DNA from: Okapia johnstoni
Taxonomy: Eukaryota; Chordata; Mammalia; Artiodactyla; Giraffidae
Direction of reading: 5' to 3'
NCBI GenBank assembly: GCA_024291935.2
Contig: JAGTYA010000025.1
Span: 12,297,501-12,361,500, forward strand
Length of the DNA stretch: 64,000 nt
Below the pieces are notes generated by a model, which saw only the letters and a program-made list of their open reading frames with translations, was not told the DNA's origin and searched no databases. Numbering within the stretch: position 1 is the stretch's first letter; each line of letters starts with the position of its first letter. The position numbers and the translations under genes were made by a program. Below, piece after piece: positions 36,377 through 48,058 of this stretch.

Positions 36377-36888
36377 TCAGTTTAGTTCAGTCTCTCAGTC
36401 ATGTCCGACTCTTTGCGACCCCATGGACTGCAGCACTCCAGGCTTCCCTGTCCTTCACCACCTCTGGGAATTTACTCAAACTCATGCCCATTGAGTTGGT
36501 GGTGCCTTCCAACCATCTCATCCTCTGTCGTCCCCTTCTCCTCCCCCCTTCAATCTTTCTCAGCATCAGGGTCTTTTCCAATGAGTCAGTTCTTCCCATC
36601 AGGTGGCCAAAGGATTGGAGTTTCAGCTTCAGCATCAGTCCTTCCAGTGAATATTCAGAGTTGATATCCTTTAGGACTGACTGGTTTGATCGATCTCCTG
36701 GCAGTCCAAGGGACTCTCAAGAGTCTACTCCAGCACCTCAATTGGAAAACATCAGATCTTTAGTGCTCGACCTTCTTTATGGTCCAACTCTCACATCCAT
36801 ACATGACTACTGGAAAAATCGTAGCTTTGACTATGGGCCTTTGTTGGCAAGGTGATGCCTCTGCTTTTTAATATGCTGTCTAGGTTTC
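36377..36888 (-). mobile_element. BovB LINE 3' end
   Basis: Minus-strand BovB 3' part, tail at the left (TTTAGTTCAGTCTCTCAGTC) and coding remnant up to about 36888. More decayed than the copy at 31774. Confidence 0.88.
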
Positions 36889-37079
36889 GCTAGTAGTATT
36901 TTTATTTACTTTGTGGGATATAAGCTTTCAAAAAATAGCCATCTTTTGTAAAGATGGTTTTTATTCATTCACTCCTTCCAAAAGGTTGAGACATCCAACC
37001 TCACTGAAGACCATGTATCTAAAGGAGGCCTGAGGGGGCTGGTGGAATGGAAGTAAGAGTGGAAGTAAGCTCTTCACGG
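36889..37079. other. Spacer upstream of the TXNRD3 island
   Basis: AT-rich, giving way to GC-rich sequence. Nothing recognised. Confidence 0.35.
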
Positions 37080-37224
37080 GGGGCACCCCTGGGGGACCAC
37101 ACGGAGACCCGGCGATCCCGCGGTGCCCGCACCAGATCGGTCTAACAAGACCTTGAAGCCTGACAACCGCCACTTTATGAAGGCCGGGCGAGTCCAGCAC
37201 TGCGGCGTATCATGGCTTACTTCG

Positions 37225-37232
37225 CATGCGCC
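37225..37232. promoter_or_regulatory. NRF1-like site
   Basis: The palindromic core GCATGCGC in a CpG-island promoter. One half site is imperfect against the full consensus, so binding is only a possibility. Confidence 0.4.
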
Positions 37233-37476
37233 GAGGGTGGGGCGAGAGCCGGGGCGGGGCGGAGCCGGGGCGGAGCGAACGGCGTGGGTAGGGCGAGCGC
37301 CGGGGCGGGGCGGGGCCGGGGCGGGGCGGAGCCGGGGCGGGGCGAAGCGAACGGCGTGGGTAGGGCGAGCGCCGGGGCGGGGCGGAGCCGGGGCGGGGCG
37401 GAGTGAACGGCGTGGGTAGGGCGAGCGCCGGGGCGGGGCGGAGCCGGGGCGGGGCGGATCCGAGGGCGGGGCGAGC
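37233..37476. repeat. GC-box minisatellite at TXNRD3 promoter
   Basis: A repeated unit begins GAACGGCGTGGGTAGGGCGA at 37277, 37349 and 37405 (spacing 72 and 56). Partial units without that head lie before and after. Every unit contains several GGGGCGGGG boxes. Unit length differs by about one GC-box block, as expected of a tandem array that expands and contracts. Confidence 0.85.
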
Positions 37477-37563
37477 GGTCAGGTGTTCACTCCCACTCGG
37501 CGCAGCCAACTCGGTGTATGGGTTTTGGGCAGGTCCTGCCCGTGCGGGAGCGACACCGCGGTC

Positions 37564-37836
37564 CTGGCGCAGCCGCCGCCGCCGCCGCCGCCGCCCTCGC
37601 GGGCAGAGACGTTTTCCACGCCAGGGAGGGGCTCGCCCCCCAGCCGCCGACTGGGCAATGTCCGCGGCGTGGCCGGGCCGCGATCGCCGCCGGGGCGCCG
37701 GGCCCGCCCGCCGGCTCCCGCGACCGGCCGCTTGTCCCCCGCGGCCCGCGAGGAGCTGCGGCGCCGCCTGCTGGGCCTCATTGAGGGCCACCGCGTGGTC
37801 ATCTTCAGCAAGACCTACTGTCCGCACAGCACGCGG
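37564..37836 (+). CDS. TXNRD3: TXNRD3 exon 1: N-terminus and start of Grx domain
   Basis: The frame encodes a Pro/Arg-rich leader, including seven consecutive CCG codons, then the first helix of glutaredoxin (AREELRRRLLGLIEGH), then the CPHS active site (residues 86-89 counted from 37564). The exon ends CGG|GTAGGC in phase 0. The frame is open from 37420, after a TAG at 37417-37419, and has no in-frame ATG at all. I chose the CTG at 37564 because it has G at -3 and G at +4. A second CTG at 37651 has a weaker context, C at -3. ATG codons at 37518 and 37658 are out of frame. Mouse TXNRD3 is reported to start at CUG, which supports a non-AUG start, but the exact codon here is unproven. Confidence 0.8.
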
Positions 37837-38839
37837 GTAGGCGGGCAGGGCCCCGGGCCCCCGCGGCGCTCCGCCCCGGCCTCGGCCCGGGCTCGTCCGA
37901 TCCGCCCTCAGCTGGGCTGCGTGGTCCCGCCTGCGGCCTCCGACGGGCCGGCGGGCGAGCCGCTGTCCTGCCCCGGCCGAGAGCCTGCTGGACGTGGGCA
38001 GGGGCGCCTGAGGGGACAGGTCCCCCGGGTCCCGTCCTGGGGGACTACGGCGGCGGGCGGCGGGGCTGCTGCGGACCCCACCGCGTGCCCCGGGCCGGCC
38101 GGGCGGCGCGGTTTAGGCCGGACTGCACACGGGGCACGCGCGGGAGCTGAGAGTCCGAGCAGTGATGCTCTGGAGGACAAACCCGTCTGTAGGACGCGGG
38201 GCTTGGCGTCTGAACTCTGCTTCCACCTTTGAGAGCTGAAGCAACACGTGAAGGAGGCAGAAGCCTAAGTTGTTGGGTTAGAGATATGAAATTAGGGTTT
38301 TCAGTCTTATTGTCAGCTGTACAGTGATTGGCACGTTTTTCAGACAAGTGTGCGTGTCACACGTGCACCTTGTAGTTCTCTAGGAGACCACACTGCAGGA
38401 GGACCCTCCTGGTTCATCCTCCCCACACCTCCCAGGGCAACCACTGGCCAGAATCGCTTGCTTTCCCTTAACAGTTTTGCTGCCAAACGTATGTATCCCT
38501 AAACAATACCTTGCTCCTTTTGGTTTGTATTGGTACTTTGTGTAAGGAGAGGCATGGATTTTTATATTCTGCATGTTTTTCCCAACAGTTTTATTTTAGA
38601 GATTGCTGCATGTTAGTATCTGTAAGTGTGGTTTGTTAATTTTCATTGCTGTACTGTTCCTGAGGGTGACTCATAAGCACAGTGTTATCAGGTCTGATGT
38701 TTCTAATACTTTGCTCTCAAATACAATATGGCCATGTCTGTTCTTGCCACATCTCCCAGTGCACACATACAAGACTTGCTTGAGAGTAGATGTCTTGAAG
38801 CTGAATTGCTAAGCCACAGAGGAGGCACAAGTTTTTCCT

Positions 38840-39370
38840 TAGTTAGGTGATACCGAAATGTTTTTCCACACGGTCATACCACTTGCCCTCTCACTGGTGT
38901 ATTACCAGTTCCCACTGCCCTACATCCTTGCCAACAGTTGATACATTTAATTATTGCCATTCTGGTGTTTATGAGATGGTATTTCATTGTAGCTTTAGCT
39001 TTGCATTTTCTTGATGAACTTAACATCTTTACCTGTGTTTATGGCTCATTTGAGTTTCCTCTTCTGGGAAACATTCAGGCATTTTGCTTATTTCTCTATT
39101 AGGTAATTTTTTTATACTAATTTTGTAGGCACTCTTTATATATTGTGGATTCTAGTCCTTCAGTTCTATGTATTGGAAAATCTCCCAGATTGGGTTTTTC
39201 TTTTTACTCTCTTTATGTGATGTTTTGGTTACCTGAAGTTTGGAAGTTTTAACACAGTGAATCTCTCACTCTTTTTCTTTTCTGGTTTGTGCTTTTTGCG
39301 CCTTATTTAAGAAGTCTTTCTACTCTGAGGTCACAAAGATATTCTCCTGTATGAGCTGCTGGAAGTTTTC
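38840..39370 (-). repeat. Old L1 LINE 3' part
   Basis: Minus-strand L1-like order, including a CCAACAG...GAGATGGTATTTCATTGT-type region near 38930-38990. Strongly decayed. Confidence 0.6.
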
Positions 39371-39857
39371 GGGTGTGCTTTTCACACCCCTCTTCTCTGT
39401 TCCACCTGAACTTGAAGCTTAGGCCGTGTGGGGATCTAGCTCCTTTTTCCTTTATAACTTATCAGTTGTCCCTCTTCCTTTTTTGGAGAGTCCATTCTTT
39501 CCACTGTGGTTTGAATGCTCACCAATCACCTGTCAGATTCTCACATATGTGTTGGTTTACTTCCAACCTCTTGTCTTCTTTCTCTGCTCATTTAAGTTGT
39601 CCTTTGAAGTTTATAAAAGAGCCAAGCCATCAGAACTGTGCCTGACCACTGCTATGTTGCTGGGGCCTAGAACAGTGTGAGGCAGGTAAATGGGTTGAAT
39701 GAATAAACGGCCTTACGTCATTCTGGTCAAACCTTTGCTGACACAGAACATCTTAAGACAGATGGTTTTCTGTTCTGTGTGCATCACTGCTTCTAACAAC
39801 ATGGCTACTACTTTGAGTCCTATTACATAAGTGGACAGCTTTGATTACTAGAACTTT

Positions 39858-40036
39858 TTTCAGTTCAGTTCAGTCTCTCAGTTGTGTCCGACTCTTTGTG
39901 ACCCCATGGACTACAGCACGCCAGGCCTCCCTGTCCATCACCAACTCCTGGAGTTTGCTCAAACTCATGTCCATTGAGTCGGTGATGCCATCCAACCATC
40001 TCATCCTCTGTCATCCCCTTCTCCTTGCGCCTTTAA
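39858..40036 (-). mobile_element. BovB LINE 3' end (short)
   Basis: Starts TTTCAGTTCAGTTCAGTCTC and ends near the segment encoding the [12 protein letters not shown] part. Only about 180 bp. Confidence 0.88.
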
Positions 40037-40919
40037 TCAGAACTTTTTTCATGGAGCTCAAATCTGTCCGTCTGAAACATTTTGGAGGTGCCTGTCACTA
40101 CAGTGCACAGAATTAGGAATCTGGCTTCTAGCTGGATGGCAGATATTCCAGTATTTTCCCTGAGCGCTTTTCTCTCTTGGCCAAGCTTTTCATGTGTTTG
40201 TATCATCTGTCTTTACACATGACCCTTCACTAAATGGGCTGTGCAGTAATTTGACCATAAATCACCCAAACTGGACACCATATTCCACATCCCTACCTGT
40301 GGCCTTGCCATTCAAGAACTCATGGCCTAAAGGAGCTGTAATCAGCCTGTTCTCACGTACTGAAAGACACGTGTGTGCGAGGCAGGTGCTGTGGGAATGA
40401 GAAGTAAAACAGCTGCTTCCGTGTGGATCAAAGGAATTAAGGATGTGATGTTTAAGCTGGTCCTGGAGAGATAAGTTAGACGTAGGCAAGGTAGAGCATC
40501 AATGGTTGAGGAATTCGTGTGAGCAAAGGCAGGAGATGATAACATGAAAATAGTGGGCTGAATGCAGAGTGTAGGAAGGGAATCAGGAGAGGGATGTGGC
40601 AATGGGCTGGCCTTCAGCTTCTCAGTGGTACGGAGGTCTAAATGTGTGCTGCTGAGTGTGGACCTGATGACGTCAGGCTGGAGGAGAGGAGTGACAGGGT
40701 CTGACCTGGGACTGGAGTCCGACCTGGGAGGAGTTCACTGAACATGGGGGTGGCTGACCAGGCAGGAAGCTCCTGTGAGTCAGTCAACCTTATGACCCAA
40801 GCTAAAGGGTGAAAAACGGGCCCTGATTTTTTTTTAATCCCTTCCCCAAATTAATTTTAAGCCACGTTTTCCCCAATCCTCAATTCCCACATTTGTGGAT
40901 TAGAAATATGTATCTGCAT

Positions 40920-41270
40920 TGGTTAGCTTTTTTTTTCCTGTAATAAAATATGCATAATATCATTTACTGTTTTAACCATTTTAGGTTCGATGGCATTAAG
41001 ACTGTTCCTGTTTTGTGCCGCCATCATCACCACCATCCACCCACACAGCTTTTTTCATCTTCCCCAACTGACACTCTGACCTCATTAAGCAGTAATTCAC
41101 CATCCCCATTCCCAGCCACTGGCAACCACCATCTGCTTTCTGCCCTATGAATCTGACTGCTCTAGGACTTCACATAAATGGAATCATACAGTATTTGTCA
41201 TTTTCTGACTGGCTTATTTCAATCTAATGTCCTCAGAGTTCATCTATGCTGTAGCATGGGTTAGGATTCC
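40920..41270 (-). repeat. Old L1 LINE 3' end
   Basis: The CACCACCATCC...CTGACTTATTT order read on the minus strand is typical of older L1 3' ends. It abuts the bovine-type L1 on its right. Confidence 0.65.
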
Positions 41271-41274
41271 TTTC

Positions 41275-43271
41275 CTTGTTTTTTTAATTAATTAATTTTT
41301 TTATTGAAGGATAATCGCTTTGCAGACTTTCATTGTTTTCTGTCAAACCTCAACCTGAATCAGCCATAGGTATACATACGTCCCCTCCCTTTTGAACCTC
41401 CCTCCCATCTCCCTCCCCATCCCACCCCTCCGGGTTGATATAGAGCCCCTGTTTGAGTTTCCTGAGCCATACAGCAAATTCCCATTGGCTGTCTATTTTA
41501 CATATGGTGATATAAGTTTCCATGTTACTCTTTCCATACATCTCACCCTCTCCTCCCCTCTCCCCATGTCCATAAGTCTGTTCTCTATGTCTGTTTCTCC
41601 ACTGCTGCCCTGTAAATAAATTCTTCAGTACCATTTTTCTGGATTTCGTATATATGCATTAGAATATGATATTTATCTTGCCCTTTCTGACTTACTTCAC
41701 TCTGTATAATAGGTTCTAGGTTCATCCATCTCATTAGAGTTGACTCAAATGCTTTCCTTTTATGACTGAGTAATATTCCATTGTGTATATGTACCACAAT
41801 TTCTTTATCCATTCATCTGTCTCTGGACACCTAGGTTGCTTCCATGTTCTAGCTATTGTAAAGAGTGGCTGCAATGAACAATGGGATACATGTGTCTTTT
41901 TCAATTTTGGTTTCCTCAGGGTGTATGCCTAGGAGTGGGATTGCTGAGTCATGGTGGTTTTATTCCTAGTTTTTTAAGGAATCTCCATACCATCTTCCAC
42001 AGTGGTTTGCATTCCCACCAACAGTGCAAGAGCGTTCCCTTTTTTCCACGCCCTCTCCAGAATTTATTGTTTGTAGACTTTTTGATGATGGCCATTTTGA
42101 CTGGTGTGAGGTGATATCTCATTGTGGTTTTGATCTGCATTGCTCTAATAATGAGCGATGTTGAGCATCTTTTCATGTGTTTGTTAGCCATCTGTATGTC
42201 TTCTTTGAAGAAAGTTCTGTTTAGGTCTTTTTCCCACTTTTTGATTGGGTTGTTTGTTTTTCTGGTATTGAGTGAGCTGCTTGTATATTTTGGAAATTAA
42301 TCCTATGTCAGTTGTTTCATTTGCTATTATTTTCTCCCATTTCTGAGGGTTGTCTTTTCACCTTGCTTATAGTTTCCTTTGCTGTGATAAAGGTTTTAAG
42401 TTTAATCAGGTCCCACTTGTTTACTTTTGTTTTTATTTCCGTTACTCTAAGAGGTGGGTCATAGAGGATCTTGCTTTGATTTATGTCATCAAGTGTTCTG
42501 CCTATGTTTTCCTCTAAGAGTTTTATACTTTCTGGTCTTCCATTTAGGTCTTTAATCCATTTTGGGTTTATCTTTGTGTATGGTGTTGGGAAGTGTTCTA
42601 ATTTCATTCCTTTTACATGTAGCTGTCCAGTTTTCCCAGCACCATTTATTGAAGAGGCTGTCTTTGCCCCATTGTATATTCTTGCCTCCTTTGTCAAAAA
42701 TAAGGTCCCCATAGGTGCATGGGTTTATTTCTGGGCTTTCTATCTTGTTCCATTGGTCTATATCTCTGTTTTTGTGCCAGTACCATACTGTCTTGATGAC
42801 TGTACCTTTGTAGTATGATCTGAAGTCAGGAAGGTTGATTCCTCCAGCTCCATTATTCTTTCTCAAAACTGCTTTGGCTGTTTGCTGTCTTTTGTGTTTC
42901 CATATGAATTGTGAAATTTTTTGTTCTAGTTCTGTGAAAAATGCCATTGGTAATTTGATAGGGATCACACTGAATCTGTAGATTGCATTTGGTAGTATAG
43001 TCGTTTTCACAGTATTGATTCTTCCTCCCCAGGAACATGGAATCTCTCTCCATCTGTTTACATCACTTTTGATTTCTCTCATTAGTGTCTTATAATTTTC
43101 TATGTACAGTTCTTTTGTCCGCTTAGGTAAGTTTATTCTTACATATTTAAGTCTTTTGGTTGCAGTGGTGAATGGGATTGATTCCTTATTTTTCTCTTTC
43201 TGATTTTTCATTGTTAGTACGTAGAAATGCAAGTGATTTCTGTGTATTGTAACTTTGCTAAATTCACTGGT
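41275..43271 (-). mobile_element. Bovine-type L1 LINE, 5'-truncated
   Basis: It starts at the left with a T/AT-rich tail and the 3' UTR (C-rich block at about 41385-41440). It runs on the minus strand into ORF2. The frame 42552-43232 stays open for 226 codons and encodes the ORF2 C-terminal region, with the [20 protein letters not shown] and FIWKHK segments. Further 3' the frame is broken. The reverse transcriptase and endonuclease parts are absent, so it is inactive. Confidence 0.88.
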
Positions 43272-43628
43272 TCAGTTCAGTTCAGTTCAGTCGCTCAGTC
43301 GTGTCCAACTCTTTGCGACCCTGTGGACTGCAGCACGCCAGGCCTCCCTGTCCATCACCAGCTCCCAGAGCTTGCTCAAACTCATGTCCATTGAATCACT
43401 GATGCCATCCAACCATCTCATCCTCTGTCATCCCCTTCTCCTCCTGCCTTCAATCTTTCCCAGCATCGGGGTCTTTTCCAATGAGTCAGTTCTTCACATC
43501 AGGTGGCCAAAGTATTGGAGTTTCAGCTTCAACATCAGTCCTTCCAGTGAACACACAGGACTGATGTCCTTTAGGATGGACTGGTTGGATCTCCTTGCAG
43601 TCCAAGGGACTCTCAAGAGTCTTCTCCA
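43272..43628 (-). mobile_element. BovB LINE 3' end
   Basis: It starts with four TTCAG repeats at 43272-43291, the inverted tail, and runs through the C-terminal coding part to about 43628. It abuts the L1 on its left. Confidence 0.9.
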
Positions 43629-44477
43629 TTATTTTGCTTCTTGGATATTTGGATTACTGTTTTTCATCAAGTCAGGGATATTGGGGGGCATCTCTTCAAA
43701 TATTATTCTTGCACTTTATTTCCTGTCTCTTACTGGTGTTCACACCATGCACATATTGTGCTTCCTGCTAGCCCATTTTCCCCTAAGCTTCTGTCCTTTA
43801 TCTTTTTCTTCCATGGCATGAGGCTGCACACTCTCCACTGATGTCCTCAGCTCTGCAAGTCCTGCCAGCTCGAGTCTACTGCCGAGACACCATAGTGGAA
43901 TTTTGACTGTCGGTATTGCACTTTCCCAATAAATGCTTACCACCCAGTTGGTTCCTGTCTATAATTCCTGTCTCTTTGCTGATGTTTCCACCGGGTGAGC
44001 CGTTGCCATCATGCTTCTCCGTGAATTTCCTGAAGCATAGTTTTCTCAAGCGCCTTGAACGTATTTGCACAAGTGTGTTTGCCTGTTCATCACACTCTCT
44101 GGGGCCTCTCAGAGGCAGCTTCTCTTGCCTGCTTTCTTCCTGTGTGTGGACTCACTGTCCTGTTTCTTTGTGTGTCTGGTCACTTTTTGTTGAAACCAGG
44201 ACGTTTCCGGTAATGCATTATAGCCACTCTAGACACTGCAGCCGTCCTTCTCTGTGCCTGGTTTTTGCTTGTTTGTCTCTTAAAGATTATTTTCGGGAAG
44301 TCTGTTTCCACTCCTCAGAGGTGTGGCCTTGGGTCTGTGCTGGGGTGATGGGTTCTCTGGCCATCTGTGTTACCCTGTCTGACTCGCTCAGCATCATGCC
44401 CGGGTGTTGCTCTCCTCTGATCGCAGGTCAGATGCTCCGCTTTCTTGTCAGTGCCCTGGGGTGTAAATTCTTCTGTG

Positions 44478-44675
44478 TTGTTGTTGTTCAGTCGCTCTGA
44501 CTCTGTGACCCCATGGACTGCAGCATCTCGGCTTCCCTGTCCTTCATCATCTCCTGGAGCCTGCTCAAACTCTTGCCCTTTGAGTTGGTGATGCCGTCCA
44601 ACCATCTCGTCCTCTGCCGCCCCTTCTCCTCCTGCCCGCATCTTTCCAGTGAGTTAGCTCTTCACGCCAGGCGGC
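44478..44675 (-). mobile_element. BovB LINE 3' end, decayed
   Basis: Starts TGTTGTTGTTCAGTCGCTCT and matches the BovB 3' region to about 44675 with small gaps. Confidence 0.75.
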
Positions 44676-45929
44676 TGTCGGCCGGGGCCCCTCTGCAGCG
44701 GTCATCACTGAGCGGATTTGCAGTTTGTTCTTACCCTGGCATGGCCGCTCTCCGACGTCTCCTCCTGGCTCTCTGCTGACCGGCGGCTCACAGTTTAGTC
44801 TGCTGCCGGGAGGGAGCCACCAGCATCCTCTGGCTCGGTCACCACCATCTGCACTGTCTCAGCTGTACCTGTAGGCGAGAACTGCCCCACAGTCCATGTC
44901 AGAGGGTCAGTTTCTTAGGGTGGAGCTCGGTGCTGTCTAATCGTGTGGTTTCCCCCTTGCCCCGAGCAGCCTCTAAGACCTCGCTCCAGAGCTGGGCTGC
45001 GGACCCGCTTCCCTTGAGACAGCCTGCTTTATGAGCGGCTCTGGTGGGGCAGTAGCCTCCGGTCTCCTTGGCTTGCCTCTCCCAGCCTGGAGCCCTGCCC
45101 TGCCAGTGGGCTGGGCAGCGTGATCAGGGCCCTGCTGTTTTCGCCTGGAACAGAAACTCTGATCTATGCATGAGGTGATGCAGGAAGGGAGCTTTCCCTT
45201 GCTGCTGGCCACACTCACCAGTAATACAGCCTCTGCCACTCGGACCTGAGTGATAGAAATGGCAACGGCCTGGCCTTGGGGTGGCTGGGATCCTGGAGAA
45301 CAGGGCGCCTCGTCTCCTCGGCCGTGGCCACCTGCAGGGGCGCTTCCATCACTCTCGGGGGCAGAAGACGGGTCCCTGAGGCTCCCCACTCTTACTGATG
45401 TCTAGTAGATTCTCTTGAATACGCGTTGCCTCATTTGCTGTGTGCCCTCAACTTCCAGAGACTTCAGTGGCCCTTTTTAATCAGCTCTCACCAGCCGTGG
45501 ACATCTGCTAGGGGCAGACCGGCCAAGACCCTCACGCCTCTGTCCTGGAGCCGGAGCCCCTCGGCTTCCCCTCGAGGGCTGAGGTCGCTGAAGGGCTGGA
45601 GTCCTACCGACGGTGGGCTCTGATTGACCCTCGGCGGCGGCAATGTGAGGTGTTCGTGGTCACCCAGCTGGAGAAATGCTGCTTGTCTTGAGTTCCAAAA
45701 AAGAGGTTTGAGCGAAAGGTACAGATTTGGAAGTGAGACAGCAGATTGTAAAAGAAGGAAAGAGGCTGGCTGAGGTCATTCTGGGAAGGAGCTCCAAGAA
45801 CAGGAGAAAACATGGACTGAGGCTCGCATTCCTGAAGGGCATGTTTGAACGTCCCCCGCTGCTTTGCCCACACTTCATAGCTGTGTCTGGTCTCTGCGAG
45901 AGGAGAACGCAAGTGCATTCTCGTTGCAG

Positions 45930-45990
45930 GTTAAAGAACTCTTTTCTTCTCTGGGAGTTGACTGTAACATCTTGGAACTTGATCAAGTTG
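45930..45990 (+). CDS. TXNRD3: TXNRD3 exon 2: Grx domain
   Basis: Encodes VKELFSSLGVDCNILELDQV plus the first base of the next Asp codon (residues 92-112). This is the helix after the CPHS active site and the following strand of glutaredoxin. The acceptor is TTGCAG and the donor GTAAGT. The exon joins exon 1 in phase 0 and exon 3 in phase 1. Confidence 0.95.
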
Positions 45991-46841
45991 GTAAGTAGAA
46001 TGGTTCGTACCTGTTGTTTGTAATCAGCGTCCACAAGATTGACTTGTTTCCTTGTATTGCCTCGTTTGGTTCAGTTTGCTCCCGTCTCTTTGGGTTTGAT
46101 GAATTGATTTCATCTGCCTCCACCCCCGCAGAAGATGAACCTGTGTGTGGAAATACTTTGCGTGGATTTTTTGTGTACATTGGCTGCATCTGAGAGGGGA
46201 GTGGAAGGCAGCGCTGGCGGTCCTCAGGCGTGTCTGCCCATCTCCTGAGTGCAGCCCCAAGAGGGCCAGCGCGCCAGTGTTCCTGCTTTTCTGCTTCTGA
46301 ATTCCATGCACTTTCCACGGGTGTGCGTGGAGAACAAAAAGCCCAATCTCTGCCTTCATGAGACTTCACCCCTCTCTTTAGCCAGGTCCCTTTAATAAGT
46401 GAAATGCTTTTGAATCTTTGAGACTTTGCTAAAGAGTTTACCACATGGGGAGCCTGAAGGACTGAGGGCCCAGTACAGTTTTTAGGAGTGGAGAGTATAT
46501 TTTGGACTATGAGCATAAAGATTTTTTCAACTGTAATTGTTGGATATATTTTCTGTGTTACCACTGTTAGAGCATATGTTATGTTGTTCTTTAAAGATGA
46601 TTCTTATCTGTCTCTGCCTGGCCAGTGGATTATAGATCAGATTCTAATTTGAAAGTGTTCATTTTAAAAGGAGTCAGGAGTCTGCTCTTTATCCTGTAAG
46701 GCTTCCTTTGAACCCCTGAGTCATCACTTCATGAAGCTGAGGACGCGCACGTGGGCATCTGAGTGTTGCAGCACTTCAGGTCAGCTCGCAGAGCCTCGGA
46801 ACCTTTGCAGGGTCTTACGTCTTTGATCTTTTATTCCTCAG
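45991..46841 (+). other. TXNRD3: TXNRD3 intron 2
   Basis: Unique sequence; no repeat or extra exon recognised. Confidence 0.8.
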
Positions 46842-46951
46842 ATGAGGGGGCCAGTGTCCAGGAGGTTCTATCAGAGATCACCAACCAGAGGACTGTGCCC
46901 AGTATCTTTGTGAATAAAGTGCACGTGGGCGGTTGTGACCACACTTTCCAG
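46842..46951 (+). CDS. TXNRD3: TXNRD3 exon 3: Grx domain, cis-Pro and GG motif
   Basis: Encodes residues 112-148, from EGASVQEVLSEI to HVGGCDHTFQ. It holds the cis-proline motif TVP (129-131) and the GGCD motif (141-144) of the glutathione site. The acceptor is CTCAG and the donor GTAAAT, phase 0. These residues complete the glutaredoxin core, so the domain is intact. Confidence 0.95.
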
Positions 46952-47082
46952 GTAAATAGTACTGTGTGTTTCTGAAGGCTGTCTGTCCAAATTTTGTTTT
47001 AAGAAAATATTTGAAAGAGGTGGAAATGGTTTTTACAAATCTGTTCATTTGTGTCTTTTGGAGCTTGTAAAACTGAAAGCTT

Positions 47083-47284
47083 CCCTGGTGGCTCACACGG
47101 TAAAGAATCTGCCTGCAATGTGGAAGACCCGAGTTCGATCCCTGGGTTGGGAACATCCCCTGGAGGAGGAAATGGCAACGCACTCCAGTATTCTGTCCTG
47201 GGAAATCTCGTGGACAGAGGAGCCTGGTGGGCTACAGTCCATGGGGTCCCAAAGAGTCAGACACGACTGAGCGACTAAGCACCA
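47083..47284 (+). mobile_element. Bov-tA SINE
   Basis: A full-length-looking plus-strand copy. It has a GCTTCCCTGGTGGCTCACAC head, a B-box near 47130-47143 and a GACTGAGCGACTAAGCACC end. Confidence 0.92.
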
Positions 47285-47762
47285 TAGGATGATTATCAGA
47301 TAATCGTGATTACTTTAAGAGAAATTAGGTTTTCTACCAATTAAAACTTTGAACACTGAGAAGGAGAAGGTTTCTAGGGAGGTTGGAGGACAGAAGGGTG
47401 GGCTGCCCTACTCTCTCCCTCCAAATGGGGACAAACGAGGCCTCCTCCCGCCTCGAGGTTTAGGGAAATGAGGTCAGCACTGGCGGTCCAGCCCAGGGAG
47501 CACAGCTCTCCCGCCAAGGCTGCTGGCCCTGCAAGCTTTGAGAAGCTCTGTTTGGTTCCTAGAATTCAGAAATGAACAGGAATCACTTGGTTACGTAGAG
47601 ATAGATAAAAATTGATATGTAATAATAAGGACCTTATTTTAACTAGCTGTTTGCTTTTATTAAAACTCTGCTCTTAGATCCTTTATATATGTATACAAGT
47701 GGTAATCATCAGTGGTGATGGATTGAATACTTATGTTTAGATTCAATCAAGAATTATATTTT

Positions 47763-48058
47763 GGGGATTTCACTGGTGGTACCTTGGATAAGAACCTGCC
47801 TGCCAATGCAGGGGACACAGGTTCGATCCCTGGTCCAGGAAGATCCCACACGCCGCGGAGCAACCAAGCCCGTGAGCCGCAACTACTGGGCCCCAGCACC
47901 TACAGCCCGTGCTCCCTAACAAGAGAAGCCACCGCAGTGAGACGCCGAGCGCTGCAACTGGAGAGCTGCCCCTGATCACTGCAACTGGAGGAAGCCTGCA
48001 CAGCAACAGCCAAGAAGAAATAAAATGATTTTTAAAAAGCTTCATGCATTTAAAAAGA
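47763..48058 (+). mobile_element. CHR-type SINE with target duplication
   Basis: Plus-strand CHR element with a GGTTCGATCCCTGG B-box region and an AATAAAATGATTT-rich end. AAGAATTATATTTT (47749-47762) and AAGAATTATACTTT (48059-48072) flank it, matching at 13 of 14 bases. Confidence 0.88.

Larger units (their letters stand above)
37080..38200. promoter_or_regulatory. TXNRD3: CpG island, TXNRD3 promoter
   Basis: Very GC-rich with dense CpG and many GGGGCGGGG Sp1-type boxes. It contains TXNRD3 exon 1 and the start of intron 1. There is no TATA box. An NRF1-like core (GCATGCGC, 37225-37232) lies just before the GC-box array. The transcription start is not visible from sequence alone. Confidence 0.85.
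37837..45929 (+). other. TXNRD3: TXNRD3 intron 1
   Basis: About 8.1 kb. It contains the rest of the CpG island, old L1 sequence at about 38840-39370, three BovB 3' ends, a bovine-type L1 and unique sequence at 43630-44477 and 44680-45929. No extra exon was recognised. Confidence 0.85.

Noticed and set aside
37210..37827. Minus-strand frame of 205 codons over the TXNRD3 promoter
   Set aside because: It is produced by the GC-box minisatellite and the CCG run, giving repetitive Pro/Arg sequence.
37403..37840. Alternative plus-strand frame containing the ATG at 37658
   Set aside because: It gives an Arg/Ala-rich peptide with no homology and reads the glutaredoxin active site in the wrong frame.
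42552..43232. 226-codon minus-strand frame as a possible gene
   Set aside because: It is the C-terminal part of L1 ORF2 inside a truncated L1.
47083..48058. tRNA-like B-box segments suggesting tRNA genes
   Set aside because: They belong to Bov-tA and CHR SINEs. No complete cloverleaf or anticodon arm was recognised.
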